From positions 62,001-126,000 of the forward strand of contig NZ_JAHKRM010000009.1 in assembly GCF_019396345.1 (NCBI RefSeq): 64,000 bases of DNA. Direction: 5' to 3'. The DNA comes from Nonomuraea guangzhouensis (GTDB lineage Bacteria; Actinomycetota; Actinomycetes; Streptosporangiales; Streptosporangiaceae). Shown here one piece after another: positions 1 to 9,200 of the stretch (positions are counted from its first letter, which is position 1; every line of letters starts with the position of its first letter). The notes under the pieces are model-generated. The model had not been told where the DNA came from. It was given only the letters and a program-made list of their open reading frames with translations, and did not search any database. Made by a program: the position numbers and the translations under genes.

Positions 1-1996
1 AGCCGAGCAGGATCGCGTGCCGCAGCAGCAGGTACAGCAGCGTCGCCGGACGCTGCCCCTCCGCGAAGCCCGACTCCAGCCGGATGCCGTTCAGGCTGGT
101 CCGGGCCAGCGCGGCCAGCCACGTCAGATAGTCGCGCCCGTCGGTGGTGTACGGCCGGATGCGGGCGGTCTCCGACAGCGGCCGGTCGTCCACCAGCGGC
201 GCCAGCATCGGCTGGTGGAAGTCGGTGAACAGCCGCCGCAGCAGGTCAGGGTCCCGGCCGGGGCCGGTGTTTGCCCCGAACCGGCTGAGCAGGGCGCGCA
301 CGGGGGCGGCCAGCCCGAGCTGCTCCACCGTGGACACGACGGTGGCGCCGAGCCCGGCGAGGTTCTCCCGGTTGAACAGGTCCTCGAGGCTCTGCGCGTA
401 CCGCTGGTGGTACTCGGCCGACGTCGGGTGCAGCGCGACCAGGTCGAGCAGTTGCTGGTGCGCGTCGCTCGCGCCGTCGGCCAGGTGCGGCACCTGAGCG
501 GCGGCGGCGGCCCAGTCCTTGCCCGCCTCGGTGAGGACGCGGTTGAGCGCCCGCCGGTGCCCCGCGGAGTCCGGGAAGGCGAGCCGGGAGAAGGCTGTGG
601 TGGGCAGGATCCCGTACGGCTGCCGCCCGATCTTCACCACGGGCAGCGGGCCACGGCCGGAGACGTACTTCTGGAAGAAGTCGCGGGTCTTGGCGACGGC
701 GTCCGGGCCGAGCAGCGGGTGCAGAGCCGTCTGCAGGAAGGAGCCCCACGTCGCCGGCCACAGCGCGGTGTTGGCCGCGCGGGCGTCGCGCTGGTCCGTT
801 CCGTCCGCGTTCGGCATGCCGGACAGGACGCCGGGGTCGATGCCGAGCAGGTCGGTGAGCTGCCTGCCGTCGGTCCTCGTCGTCCAGTCCTGCGCCGCCG
901 CGGCGGCGATCCCCAGGGAGGAGCGCAGCGCGGCGGCGGCCTCGTCCTCCTCGTCCTGACCGGCCGGCCGGACATCGGAGTTGTTGGTCGGCGTGCCCTG
1001 CGGCAGCAGGGCGAACCCGTCCGGGCCGCGCAGGTGGCGCTTGATCAGCTCGGTGAGGTCGGCGGCCGTCTGCGTGGGCGCCGCCTGCTCGCGCAGGCCC
1101 AGCACGACGAGCCGTTCCACTCCCCCGCGGATCTCGTCGGTGAGCGGGATCCGCACGCCCATGCCGACGGCCACGGCCCGGTCGAAGTCGACGAGCCAGC
1201 GCAGCGCGTCCGGCACGTGCAGGACGCCGGTCTGCTCGTTGACGGAGATCTGGTCGCCGGAGCCCGGGTCCGGGCTCACCGCGAGCGTGGCCGGCACCGT
1301 GGCGCCGGTCACCGACGCCACCTGGCGGGTGCCGTTGAACCCGAGCACCTGGAACCGGCCGGGCAGCAGGCCGGCCTTGGCGCCCTGCGTCCAGGCGTCC
1401 GTCGCCGTCGTACCGGTGTCGGGCGGCTTCATCACCAGGAACGCGACGATCACGTTGTCGGTCGGGCTCGTCAGCGCGCCGTCCAGCCCGAACGGCCGGT
1501 TGGCGCGGATGGTGTTCGCCCGGGCGGTTCCGACTGCGGCGACCAGCGCGGCGTCGGCCTGGCGCAGCCGCAGCCGGTCGCCGTGCGCCCGCCACACCGC
1601 GCTCCAGTAGACGATCGACGGCTGCCGGTTGTTGGCGGCCGGGGCCGCGGCGGACCGGATGACCAGCACCACGGCGTCGTCGGCCGCCCCGGTGGGCTCT
1701 TCGGCCGGGTTCGCCGGGGTACGGCCGCGCAGCAGCCACGCCGCGCGGCCCGGCGGTATCCGGGTGGCCAGTTCCTGCCAGGCGGCCTGAAGCCGCGCGG
1801 CCCGGCCGCCGGCCGCCCAGCGGGCCGTCCAGTACGCGTCGATCGCGGTGATCTCGGCGTCGGTGGGCTTGGACTCGAACTTGTCCACGGCCCACTCGTC
1901 CGGGAAGATCCGGACCAGCAGTTCCGTGGCGGTGAACCGGGTCTCGACCCGCACCGGCGCGAGCAGAACCGGGAACGCGTCGCTGAGCGCGGTCAT
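1..1996 (-). CDS. Large protein of unknown family, C-terminus cut by window edge
   Basis: The minus-strand frame stays open from an ATG at 1996 to base 1, so at least 665 codons are present and the 3' end lies outside the window. The start overlaps the stop of the gene before it as ATGA, which indicates translational coupling. The N-terminus reads MTALSDAFPVLLAPVRVETR, followed by an LLVRIFPDEW stretch and an alanine/tryptophan-rich helical region. No signal peptide or membrane segment is visible. I do not recognise the family. It is the last visible gene of the seven-gene S8/kelch/DUF6603 operon, so it is probably a structural or effector partner there. Existence of the gene is well supported by codon periodicity; function is unknown. 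Confidence 0.8.
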   Translation of the reverse strand, partial: MTALSDAFPVLLAPVRVETRFTATELLVRIFPDEWAVDKFESKPTDAEITAIDAYWTARWAAGGRAARLQAAWQELATRIPPGRAAWLLRGRTPANPAEEPTGAADDAVVLVIRSAAAPAANNRQPSIVYWSAVWRAHGDRLRLRQADAALVAAVGTARANTIRANRPFGLDGALTSPTDNVIVAFLVMKPPDTGTTATDAWTQGAKAGLLPGRFQVLGFNGTRQVASVTGATVPATLAVSPDPGSGDQISVNEQTGVLHVPDALRWLVDFDRAVAVGMGVRIPLTDEIRGGVERLVVLGLREQAAPTQTAADLTELIKRHLRGPDGFALLPQGTPTNNSDVRPAGQDEEDEAAAALRSSLGIAAAAAQDWTTRTDGRQLTDLLGIDPGVLSGMPNADGTDQRDARAANTALWPATWGSFLQTALHPLLGPDAVAKTRDFFQKYVSGRGPLPVVKIGRQPYGILPTTAFSRLAFPDSAGHRRALNRVLTEAGKDWAAAAAQVPHLADGASDAHQQLLDLVALHPTSAEYHQRYAQSLEDLFNRENLAGLGATVVSTVEQLGLAAPVRALLSRFGANTGPGRDPDLLRRLFTDFHQPMLAPLVDDRPLSETARIRPYTTDGRDYLTWLAALARTSLNGIRLESGFAEGQRPATLLYLLLRHAILLG

Positions 1997-4900
1997 CGCG
2001 GCACCATTTCCTGAGCGTGGACGGCGACCATGACGGGCACCTGGAGGAGGATGTAGGCGAGGTCGGCCGAACCCAGGCCGCTGAACCACAACGGCAGGTT
2101 CTCGTCCTCGTCGTGCTGTTCGAGCTTGCCCGCGTCGTCGGATCCGTCCAGCCCGGCCAGCGGCACGGTGACGGCGGGGTCGAGCGTGAGGAACCCGTGT
2201 CCCGCGGGGTCGACGTCGCTCCAGGTCAGGTCGTTCCAGACCTCGATGGGCCCGGCGGGCGCGCCGGGGTCCCGGTCGTCCAGGCCGAAGCGGGGGTCGC
2301 CCGGACGTTCCTTCAGCACGAAGAACCAGCCGGGGTCGTCGGGACCGCCGATCGCCTGGTCGGCGGTGAGGGCGAACCCGATCAGGTAGATGTCCGGGTC
2401 CACGGTGGCCTCGAAGCGGGGAAGCTGGATCTGCTCGGTCATCGGCTGACCGGTGATCGTGACCAGGCGGCGCTGCTGCGACTTGTCGGGCAGGCCGTCA
2501 GGGCCGGGCGGCCATTCGGCCCGGTGCGCGTAGATGGCGGTGGTCGGGTACTTCTTGAGCAGTTCGCCCCTGACGACCAGGACGATCCCGTCGTGCGGGT
2601 TGGCGTTCTCCCCGAGCCTGGCCGTCAGCGGCCAGCGGTGCATCGGCGGGATGTCGTAGTCGCGCTCCCGGCGGTCCGCGGGCGACACCCCGGGCTCCGG
2701 CAGGGCGGTGACCGGATCCCAGAACTGGCGGAACGGGGTGCCGCGCTGGTCGGTCGGGAACTCCCGCCACAGCATCTCGCGGGCCATCTCGTGGTTGAGC
2801 CCGGCCATGTACGACTCGATGAACTCGTGGTTGTTGTCCAGGAGCGTCAGCGTGTTCTGCGGCAGCAGGTTCAGGTTCGGCACGAACGCGTCGAGCGAGC
2901 TGTCGAGCAGCGCCCGGAACATCGGCGTGTCGAACACCGGGTACGCCATGGCCTCGGTGAACGCCTCCGCGAACGGCCGCAGGCGCTCCGGGAGGCTGAC
3001 GGAGCCGTCCAGCAGCGCGCGCGGCACGGTCGTGTCGGAGCGCAGGCCGGTGAGCGTGGCCGTCGTGGTGGTGGTCAGGTCGAGCGCGTTCGGCGGCGGG
3101 GTCCGGCCGACCGCCACACCGGCGTCGATCGCCTGGTGCAGCTCGCGCAGCGCGGTCTTGAACCGGGTCGCCTCGGTGCTGTCGGCGGTGCCGGGGTGCG
3201 GGGTGACCGGGTCGCCGGGCGCGCGGAGCACGAAGTCGGGGCTGTGCGCGAGGACGTCCACCGGGTCCGTGCCGGGCGGCCGCTCGGGGTGGAGCGCGGC
3301 GTTGACGTCGGCCGGGGTGACCAGCGCGCCTGGAGTGATCTTGACCGGGGCGGCGACGACCGGCGTGACCGGGTCGTCCATGCGGAACAGCAGGCCGTCC
3401 GCCCGCCGCCCCTCCGGGAAGTCCAGCGAGCGCATCAGCCGCGAGCCGGGGCGGATGATCCGCCGCATGGCGGGCGAGACGGGCGCGGCGGCGATCCGGC
3501 TGCCGGCCACGTGGAACCCGACGGCGACCTCGCTGTCCTGCCCCGCCACCAGCGAGTTCGCGGCGGTGACGGGGGTGGTGACCCGGGAGTGGGCCGGGGC
3601 GGTGAGGGTGAGCGCGCGTCCCGAAGGGGCGGCGGCCGCCGCGGTCCGCGCCGTGCCCGCCGGCAGTTCGAGGTGGCGGGTCTGGAGCGCGTGGCCGACC
3701 TCGCGGGCGAGCTGGGCGGCCCGGATCCGGCCGTTGGCCGCCAGCACGTCGCCGACCTGCGCCCAGGCGGCCGCCATCAGCTCCTCGTCGTGGTCCTTCA
3801 CCACCTGCGCGCCGAGGTTGGCGGCGACGCGGAAGCGCGGGTCCAGGTTCAGCCGGTGTATCCAGTTGTGGCTCTCCTCCGTGGACACCGGTGTGTCGTC
3901 CCTGCCGAACAGCAGGCGCGGGGTGAGCGCGTGCCACCGGCCGTACAGGGGCGGGGTGACGATCGGGTCCGGTCCCGACGTGCGGTGCTGGAAGTCGTCG
4001 GCCAGGTTGATGAGCCGGGCCAGCTTCTGCTCGAACGGGTGCGGGTAGAGCGGGGACGGCGACGGCGGGTCGGCGAAGTGGTCCCAGTTCTCCCTCGGGT
4101 CGACGCTCTCCGGCACGCGTAACGCGCCGCCGAGCGGCAGCACGCCGCCCTGGTCGGGGATGCCACCCAGGTCGAAGCCGGGGTCGGCGTGCACGTCGAT
4201 CTCCCGGATGCCCACCCGGGCGTCGGCTCGGCGGGGCTGCAACTGACGTACGAGGAACTCGAAGTCTCCGGCCGTACCGGTGCGGAACGCCCACCGGTGG
4301 TAGTACGGCATGCGGTTGCCGACCGGGCGGTTGGCGTACGGCGGGCCCCAGCTCGAGTACAGCGCGCCCGGCGCTCCGGCCGGGTCGAAGCCGAGTCCGG
4401 CCAGCCGCCCGGTCTCGAAGGCCGGCACCAGGAACGCCTCGTACGCGGTCTCAGGCCGCAGGTGGCGCGGGCAGATCAGCCGCGAGCAGGCGCTGTCCGG
4501 GTCGGCGGTCAGCACCGTGTCCAGGGCGGTGAGCGGGCCGGCCGTGCTGTCGGTGACGACCGGACCCGCGAGCGAGCCGTTCACGTGGACGTGCGCCCAG
4601 GCGCCGAGCTGGTCGGCGGGCGGCATCGTACGGACCGGGTCGATGATGTCGATGGCGGGCAGCGGGTCCGTGCCGGGGCCGTCGGCGAACTCGGTGCCGG
4701 CGGCCAGCACCACCAGGGCGAGCCACGGGGTGAGGCGCGCGGTCGACGGGCCGGACGGCGCGGGGCTGTAGCGCCAGGCGAAGTCCTCCTCCACGAACTC
4801 GATGTGCGCGAGGAAGTTCGGCTCCACGTTGGCGGTGCCGGGCCGCGGCTCGGTCCGCGAGATCGCCCGCGGGTCCACGCCGACCACGTCGCCCGGCCCG

Positions 4901-5076
4901 TACAACTGCACGGGACGCCCGGCGTCGTGGGTGATCGTGCCGCCGTCGAGCCCCTCGCCGGAGACGGTGAGCGGGATCTGGACGCTGGCCCGCGCGGCCG
5001 TGCCCGGGTCCGCCGTGATCCGGGTGTTGATCCCGGCACGCAACCACGGCAGGAAGGTGTAGGCGTTGGCGGTCAC
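1993..5076 (-). CDS. Large (about 1027 aa) protein of unknown family
   Basis: I place the start at the GTG at 5076, which forms a GTGA overlap with the stop of the kelch gene; the frame extends further upstream but becomes arginine/glycine-rich noise there. The protein begins MTANAYTFLPWLRAGINTRI. It has a region with AHIEFVEEDFAWRYSP and RLTPWLALVVLA (roughly residues 100-150), a long middle section, and ends EMVPR. No signal peptide, transmembrane segment or catalytic motif is recognisable. It is coupled on both sides (GTGA upstream, ATGA downstream), so its product is probably needed in balance with the kelch protein and the gene at the window edge. No function can be assigned. Confidence 0.8.
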   Translation of the reverse strand: MTANAYTFLPWLRAGINTRITADPGTAARASVQIPLTVSGEGLDGGTITHDAGRPVQLYGPGDVVGVDPRAISRTEPRPGTANVEPNFLAHIEFVEEDFAWRYSPAPSGPSTARLTPWLALVVLAAGTEFADGPGTDPLPAIDIIDPVRTMPPADQLGAWAHVHVNGSLAGPVVTDSTAGPLTALDTVLTADPDSACSRLICPRHLRPETAYEAFLVPAFETGRLAGLGFDPAGAPGALYSSWGPPYANRPVGNRMPYYHRWAFRTGTAGDFEFLVRQLQPRRADARVGIREIDVHADPGFDLGGIPDQGGVLPLGGALRVPESVDPRENWDHFADPPSPSPLYPHPFEQKLARLINLADDFQHRTSGPDPIVTPPLYGRWHALTPRLLFGRDDTPVSTEESHNWIHRLNLDPRFRVAANLGAQVVKDHDEELMAAAWAQVGDVLAANGRIRAAQLAREVGHALQTRHLELPAGTARTAAAAAPSGRALTLTAPAHSRVTTPVTAANSLVAGQDSEVAVGFHVAGSRIAAAPVSPAMRRIIRPGSRLMRSLDFPEGRRADGLLFRMDDPVTPVVAAPVKITPGALVTPADVNAALHPERPPGTDPVDVLAHSPDFVLRAPGDPVTPHPGTADSTEATRFKTALRELHQAIDAGVAVGRTPPPNALDLTTTTTATLTGLRSDTTVPRALLDGSVSLPERLRPFAEAFTEAMAYPVFDTPMFRALLDSSLDAFVPNLNLLPQNTLTLLDNNHEFIESYMAGLNHEMAREMLWREFPTDQRGTPFRQFWDPVTALPEPGVSPADRRERDYDIPPMHRWPLTARLGENANPHDGIVLVVRGELLKKYPTTAIYAHRAEWPPGPDGLPDKSQQRRLVTITGQPMTEQIQLPRFEATVDPDIYLIGFALTADQAIGGPDDPGWFFVLKERPGDPRFGLDDRDPGAPAGPIEVWNDLTWSDVDPAGHGFLTLDPAVTVPLAGLDGSDDAGKLEQHDEDENLPLWFSGLGSADLAYILLQVPVMVAVHAQEMVPR

Positions 5077-6257
5077 GAGGTCTCCCCGAACACCTCGGAG
5101 GTCGCGGTGAGCTCGACGGCGGCCGGGTCGGCGGCGGCCAGCCCGGCGCGGGCGACGCCGCCCGCGACCAGCACCCTGTCGTCGTCCAGCACGACGGCCG
5201 CGAACGACCAGCGGCCCGTCACCAGGCCCGGCACGGACGCCCACGCGTCACCCGTGACGTCGTAGGCCAGCACGCTGCGGAAACCTGACTCGTCGCGGTC
5301 GCCCGACGCGCCGCCCGCGACCATGACCTGGCCGCCGGGCAGCAGGACGGCGCGGTGCAGCGCGCGCCCTGAGGGCATCGCGGTCACCTCCGTCCACTTG
5401 CCGGTGTCCAGGTCGAACACCTCGGCCGTGCGCCGGCTGAACGGGTCGTACGGCGCGGTGCCCGGCGAGCCCGGCGCGGTGCCGCCGGTGATGAGCACGC
5501 TGGTGTCCGACAGCCGGACCGCGCGGTGGTGTCTGCGGGCGCTGATCAGGCTGCCTGTGGGCGTCCACCTGTCGCGTGCCTGGTCGTACAGCTCGCAGAA
5601 CGCCAGCGCCGGGTCGTCGGGGGCGCCGACCGGCGCGGTGCCGCCCGCGACCAGGACGATTCCGCCGTGCAGCGGTACGGCCGTGTGGGCAGTGCGCGCG
5701 TCGCTCATGGAGCCCGCGGAGCGCCACTTCTCCTTGCCGGGGTCGAACCGCTCGGCCGAGCGCAGCGCGACCGTGCCGCCCGAGGGGCGCGACGCGCTGC
5801 CGCCGGCGATCAGGACGCTGCCGTCGTCCAGCAGGGTCGCGCTGTGTCCCCATCGGGGGGCGATGAGGCCGCCGGTCGGGGTCCAGTGTCCCGTCGCCGG
5901 GTTGTACAGCTCGGCGGAGCCCTGTTCCGTGCTGCCGTTCAGGCCGCCGACGGCGAGCACGCGGCCGTCGGCCAGGCGGGTGAGCGAGTGCAGCCGCCGT
6001 GGCGTGCCCATCGGGTCGGCCCGGTCCCAAGTGTCGTGATCGGTTCCCTGCTTCTTGCCGAACAGGGCCGCGTCGGCGAGCGAGCCGCCCGCCGCGTCGG
6101 CGCCGCCGGCCACCAGCACGGTGCCGTCGGCGAGTAGCACCGGCCCGTCGTGCTGGCCGTGCCAGGCGGCGGGGGTAGGCAGGTCGCCTGCGGTTTTCCA
6201 GGTTCCGGCGGGTGGCTCGGTGGCTTTTGGCATGATGGTCAGTCCTTCGTCAGTCAT
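5073..6257 (-). CDS. Kelch-repeat beta-propeller protein
   Basis: The 394-residue protein consists of about six kelch repeats, each with a VLVAGG-like strand followed by a Y/F-D-P turn and a W about 10 residues on (for example SVLIAGGSA, MVAGGASG, VLVAGGVAR). Kelch repeats form beta-propellers that usually bind proteins or glycans. There is no signal peptide, so it is probably cytoplasmic. It starts with an ATGA overlap with the DUF6603-like gene; a second Met at codon 9 is possible. Its repeats closely resemble the kelch tail of that upstream protein, which suggests the gene arose by duplication of that domain. Probable role: interaction scaffold within the operon (inference). Confidence 0.88.
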   Translation of the reverse strand: MTDEGLTIMPKATEPPAGTWKTAGDLPTPAAWHGQHDGPVLLADGTVLVAGGADAAGGSLADAALFGKKQGTDHDTWDRADPMGTPRRLHSLTRLADGRVLAVGGLNGSTEQGSAELYNPATGHWTPTGGLIAPRWGHSATLLDDGSVLIAGGSASRPSGGTVALRSAERFDPGKEKWRSAGSMSDARTAHTAVPLHGGIVLVAGGTAPVGAPDDPALAFCELYDQARDRWTPTGSLISARRHHRAVRLSDTSVLITGGTAPGSPGTAPYDPFSRRTAEVFDLDTGKWTEVTAMPSGRALHRAVLLPGGQVMVAGGASGDRDESGFRSVLAYDVTGDAWASVPGLVTGRWSFAAVVLDDDRVLVAGGVARAGLAAADPAAVELTATSEVFGETS

Positions 6258-9200
6258 GGAATCAGCACCTCGCCGGTGCCTGTGGGGTCGGTGCCGGCCA
6301 CGCCCGCGGCGGCCAGCACCCGGTCGTCGGGCAGTTCGGCGACGGCGTGGGCACTACGGCCCAGGAGCAGGCCGCCCAGCGTGCGCCAGGTCCCGGACCG
6401 GGGGTCGTAGGAGATGACGGACCGGAAGCCCGCGCTCCGCTCGGGCGCGCCGGTGCCGCCGGTCACCAGCACCTCGCCGGAGCGCAGCGAGATCGCGCGG
6501 TGGCCGGAGCGGCCGCCGTCTGGCATCGGCCGCGCCGGGCTCCAGACCTCGCTGACCGGGTCGTACAGCTCGGCGCTCGCGAGGCTGTGCGGGTCCAGCG
6601 TGCCGTCGGCGGCCACGACCGGGTCGCCGCCGGTCACCAGCACCCGGTGGTCGGCCAGCAGGACGGCCTGGTGCCCGGCCCGCGCCGTGCCGAGGCTGCC
6701 GGTGGTGCTCCACTCCCCGTCGGCCGGGTCGAACACCTCGCAGTAGGCCAGCGGCTCGGCGCGGTCCGCGCCGGTGGGGAGCAGGCCGCCGGTGACCAGG
6801 ACCCGGCCGTCGTCCAGCAGGACCGCCTGGTGGCCGGTGCGGGCGCTGCTCAGCGTGCCCGTGGTGCTCCACGTGGCGGTCGCCGGGTCGTACAGTTCGG
6901 CGGACGCGAGCGCGCCGTCCTCCTGCCCGTCCCGCGCACCGCTGCCGCCGGCCACCAGCACCCGGCCGTCGCCCAGCACCGTGGCCGAGTGCCCGTGGCG
7001 GGCGACGGCCATGCCGGCAGCCGGGGTCCACCGGCCCGCGGCCGGGTCGAACAGCTCGGCGGACGCGAGCGGCGCGTGCCCGCCGCCCTGCCCGCCGGTG
7101 ACGAGCACGCGGCCGTCTTGCAGGCGCGTGGTGGCGTGCCTGCGGCGCGCGGCCCCGAGCGCGGGCCCGGTGGCCCACGAGTCGCCCGCCGGGTCGAACA
7201 ACTGGGTGACCTGGATGGGCGAGCCGTCGGGGGCGGTGCCCCCGGCGATCAGGACGCGGCCGTTCTGCAGCGGCACGAGATCCACCTCGGACACCGGTGT
7301 GGGAAGCACGCCCGCGGGCGACCAAGTGCCGGGCACGCCCGGCGTGACGGCCGCCTCGGCCGCGGGAATCACGTGCAGTTGCCCGGCGAGGTTCGGGTCG
7401 AGCGTCACGAATCCGGCGAGCGCGTCCTCGGCCGTCGCGCGGCTGCGGAACGTCGAGGGCACCCGGCGCGTGGTCGTGCCCGGGCGGCTCGGGGGGAAGG
7501 CCTGGCGGTTGCTCTTCACGTACGCGACCACGAACCGCTGCTCGTCGACCCGCACGGTGTCCTCGGCCAGGAACGGCTGCCGCTGCCTGGCCTGCCGGGC
7601 CGAGAGCCCCGACCGGCTGGTGCTCGAACCGCGCAGCAGTTCGTCGAACACCGGCTCGCTGACGCTGTGGAAGCGCTGCACCGGCGCGCCGGTGGCGGCC
7701 GCGAGCGCTACTCCGGCCGGTTGCGCGGCGGCGCTGTCGATCAGGTGCAGCTCGAACCGGACCGCGCGCCGCACGACCCGGGCGGTCGCGAGATTGCCCT
7801 GGTCGGAGGTGAGTTCCAGCCCGGCGTCCTGCGTCTCGAACGAGGGCCGCGACAGCTTGGCCGCGTCGGACATCTTCTGGAACTGGGCCATCGCGAACTT
7901 CTCGCCGGTTACCGATTTCTCGGCGAACCCGCCGTTCTCCGGCGTGGTGAGGCTGAAGCGCCGCCCGTCGGTGATCGGCTGCCCGCCGACCTGGTCCACC
8001 CGGACGCCCAGCGGCAGCGCCCGCTGCCGCACGACGAGCGTGCCGAGCGGGTGCAGCACCAGGTCGTCGCCCGCCGGGAGGCTGCGCAGGGATACCAGCG
8101 TACGGACGCCGCCTCCCGGCAGCCTGGTCTCCCAGCTCTCGTTCTTGGCGATCTCCGAGACCAGCAGCGGCAGCCCGAGAACCGTCGGCACGAACAGCGC
8201 CAGCTCCTCGCCGAAGGAGAAGTCGAAGTCGGCGGAGATGGAGAAGAACAGGAAGCCGATCGAGCCGCGCCCGTGCACCCGCCACGGCGCCGGGCCCTCC
8301 AGCGTGAGGTCCAGGCTGAGGCTGAACACGCCGACCCCGAACGCCTTGAGCGAGACGTGCCCCGAGCTGTGCGCCTTGTACCGGAACGGGTCGCGGTTGA
8401 TCAGCCCGTCGAGGGTGAGATGGCCCTCGACCCCGAACGAGCTGAACCCCAGCCGCACCTCGACACCGCCGCCGAACTGCACGGTGTTGGGGGTGAGCGC
8501 GAAGTAGCCGGTCACCCGGATGAGCTGCCTGCCCCGGTTGAGCAGGTCCACCGCGAGCCGGGCCGGCGTGGGGAAGGGCAGCGGCGGCGGCCGGAAACCG
8601 GGATGGAAGCCGCCGATGGTCACGATCAGCTCGCGGTCGCCGCTCCAGGCCACCAGCAGGCCCATCCCGCCCTCGACGGTCATCCCCACGATGCGCGACT
8701 CGACGAGCTTGGCGAAGAACCACAGCCGTCCCTTGTCCCGCTCCAGCGCGCCGAGGAACTGGGCCTGCAGGAGCAGCAGCGGGTCCTCGGGAGAGGGCAG
8801 CGCGGCCCGTACGACGCCGAGGATCGCGATGTTGCCCGGCACCTCGATGATCAGTCCGACCGAGGCGGTGATGAGGGGCGGCGTGCCCCACCCGATCTTG
8901 GCCATCGGGCCGATGAGGAACGTTCCCTGCTGGGCGGGGAAGAAGCGGCCGAGGTCGGACAGGATCCGCGGCGCGTTCGCGACCACGTCCTTCGGGAACG
9001 CGACCGAGTCGATCGCCCCGGTCCGCACGCCCTCGATGAGCGCCTGCAGGTCCATCCTGCGGTTGAGTCCCAGGAGCCCGCCGACGGCCAGCAGCGTGAA
9101 TCCGGCGCCGAGCTGGATGCCGGAAGGGAACTCCGCGGTGAGCACGATGAGCAGCGAGAAGCCCGGCGAGCCGTCCGGCTGGCGGGTGGTGATGAGCCCG

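Noticed and set aside
246..1895. Minus-strand 549-codon ORF
   Set aside because: Composition is RRR/GRR-rich; the frame starting at the ATGA at 1996 is the real gene.
17..4122. Two long plus-strand ORFs (17-2014 and 2017-4122)
   Set aside because: Low-complexity, arginine/glycine-rich shadows of the coupled minus-strand genes, which read as normal protein.
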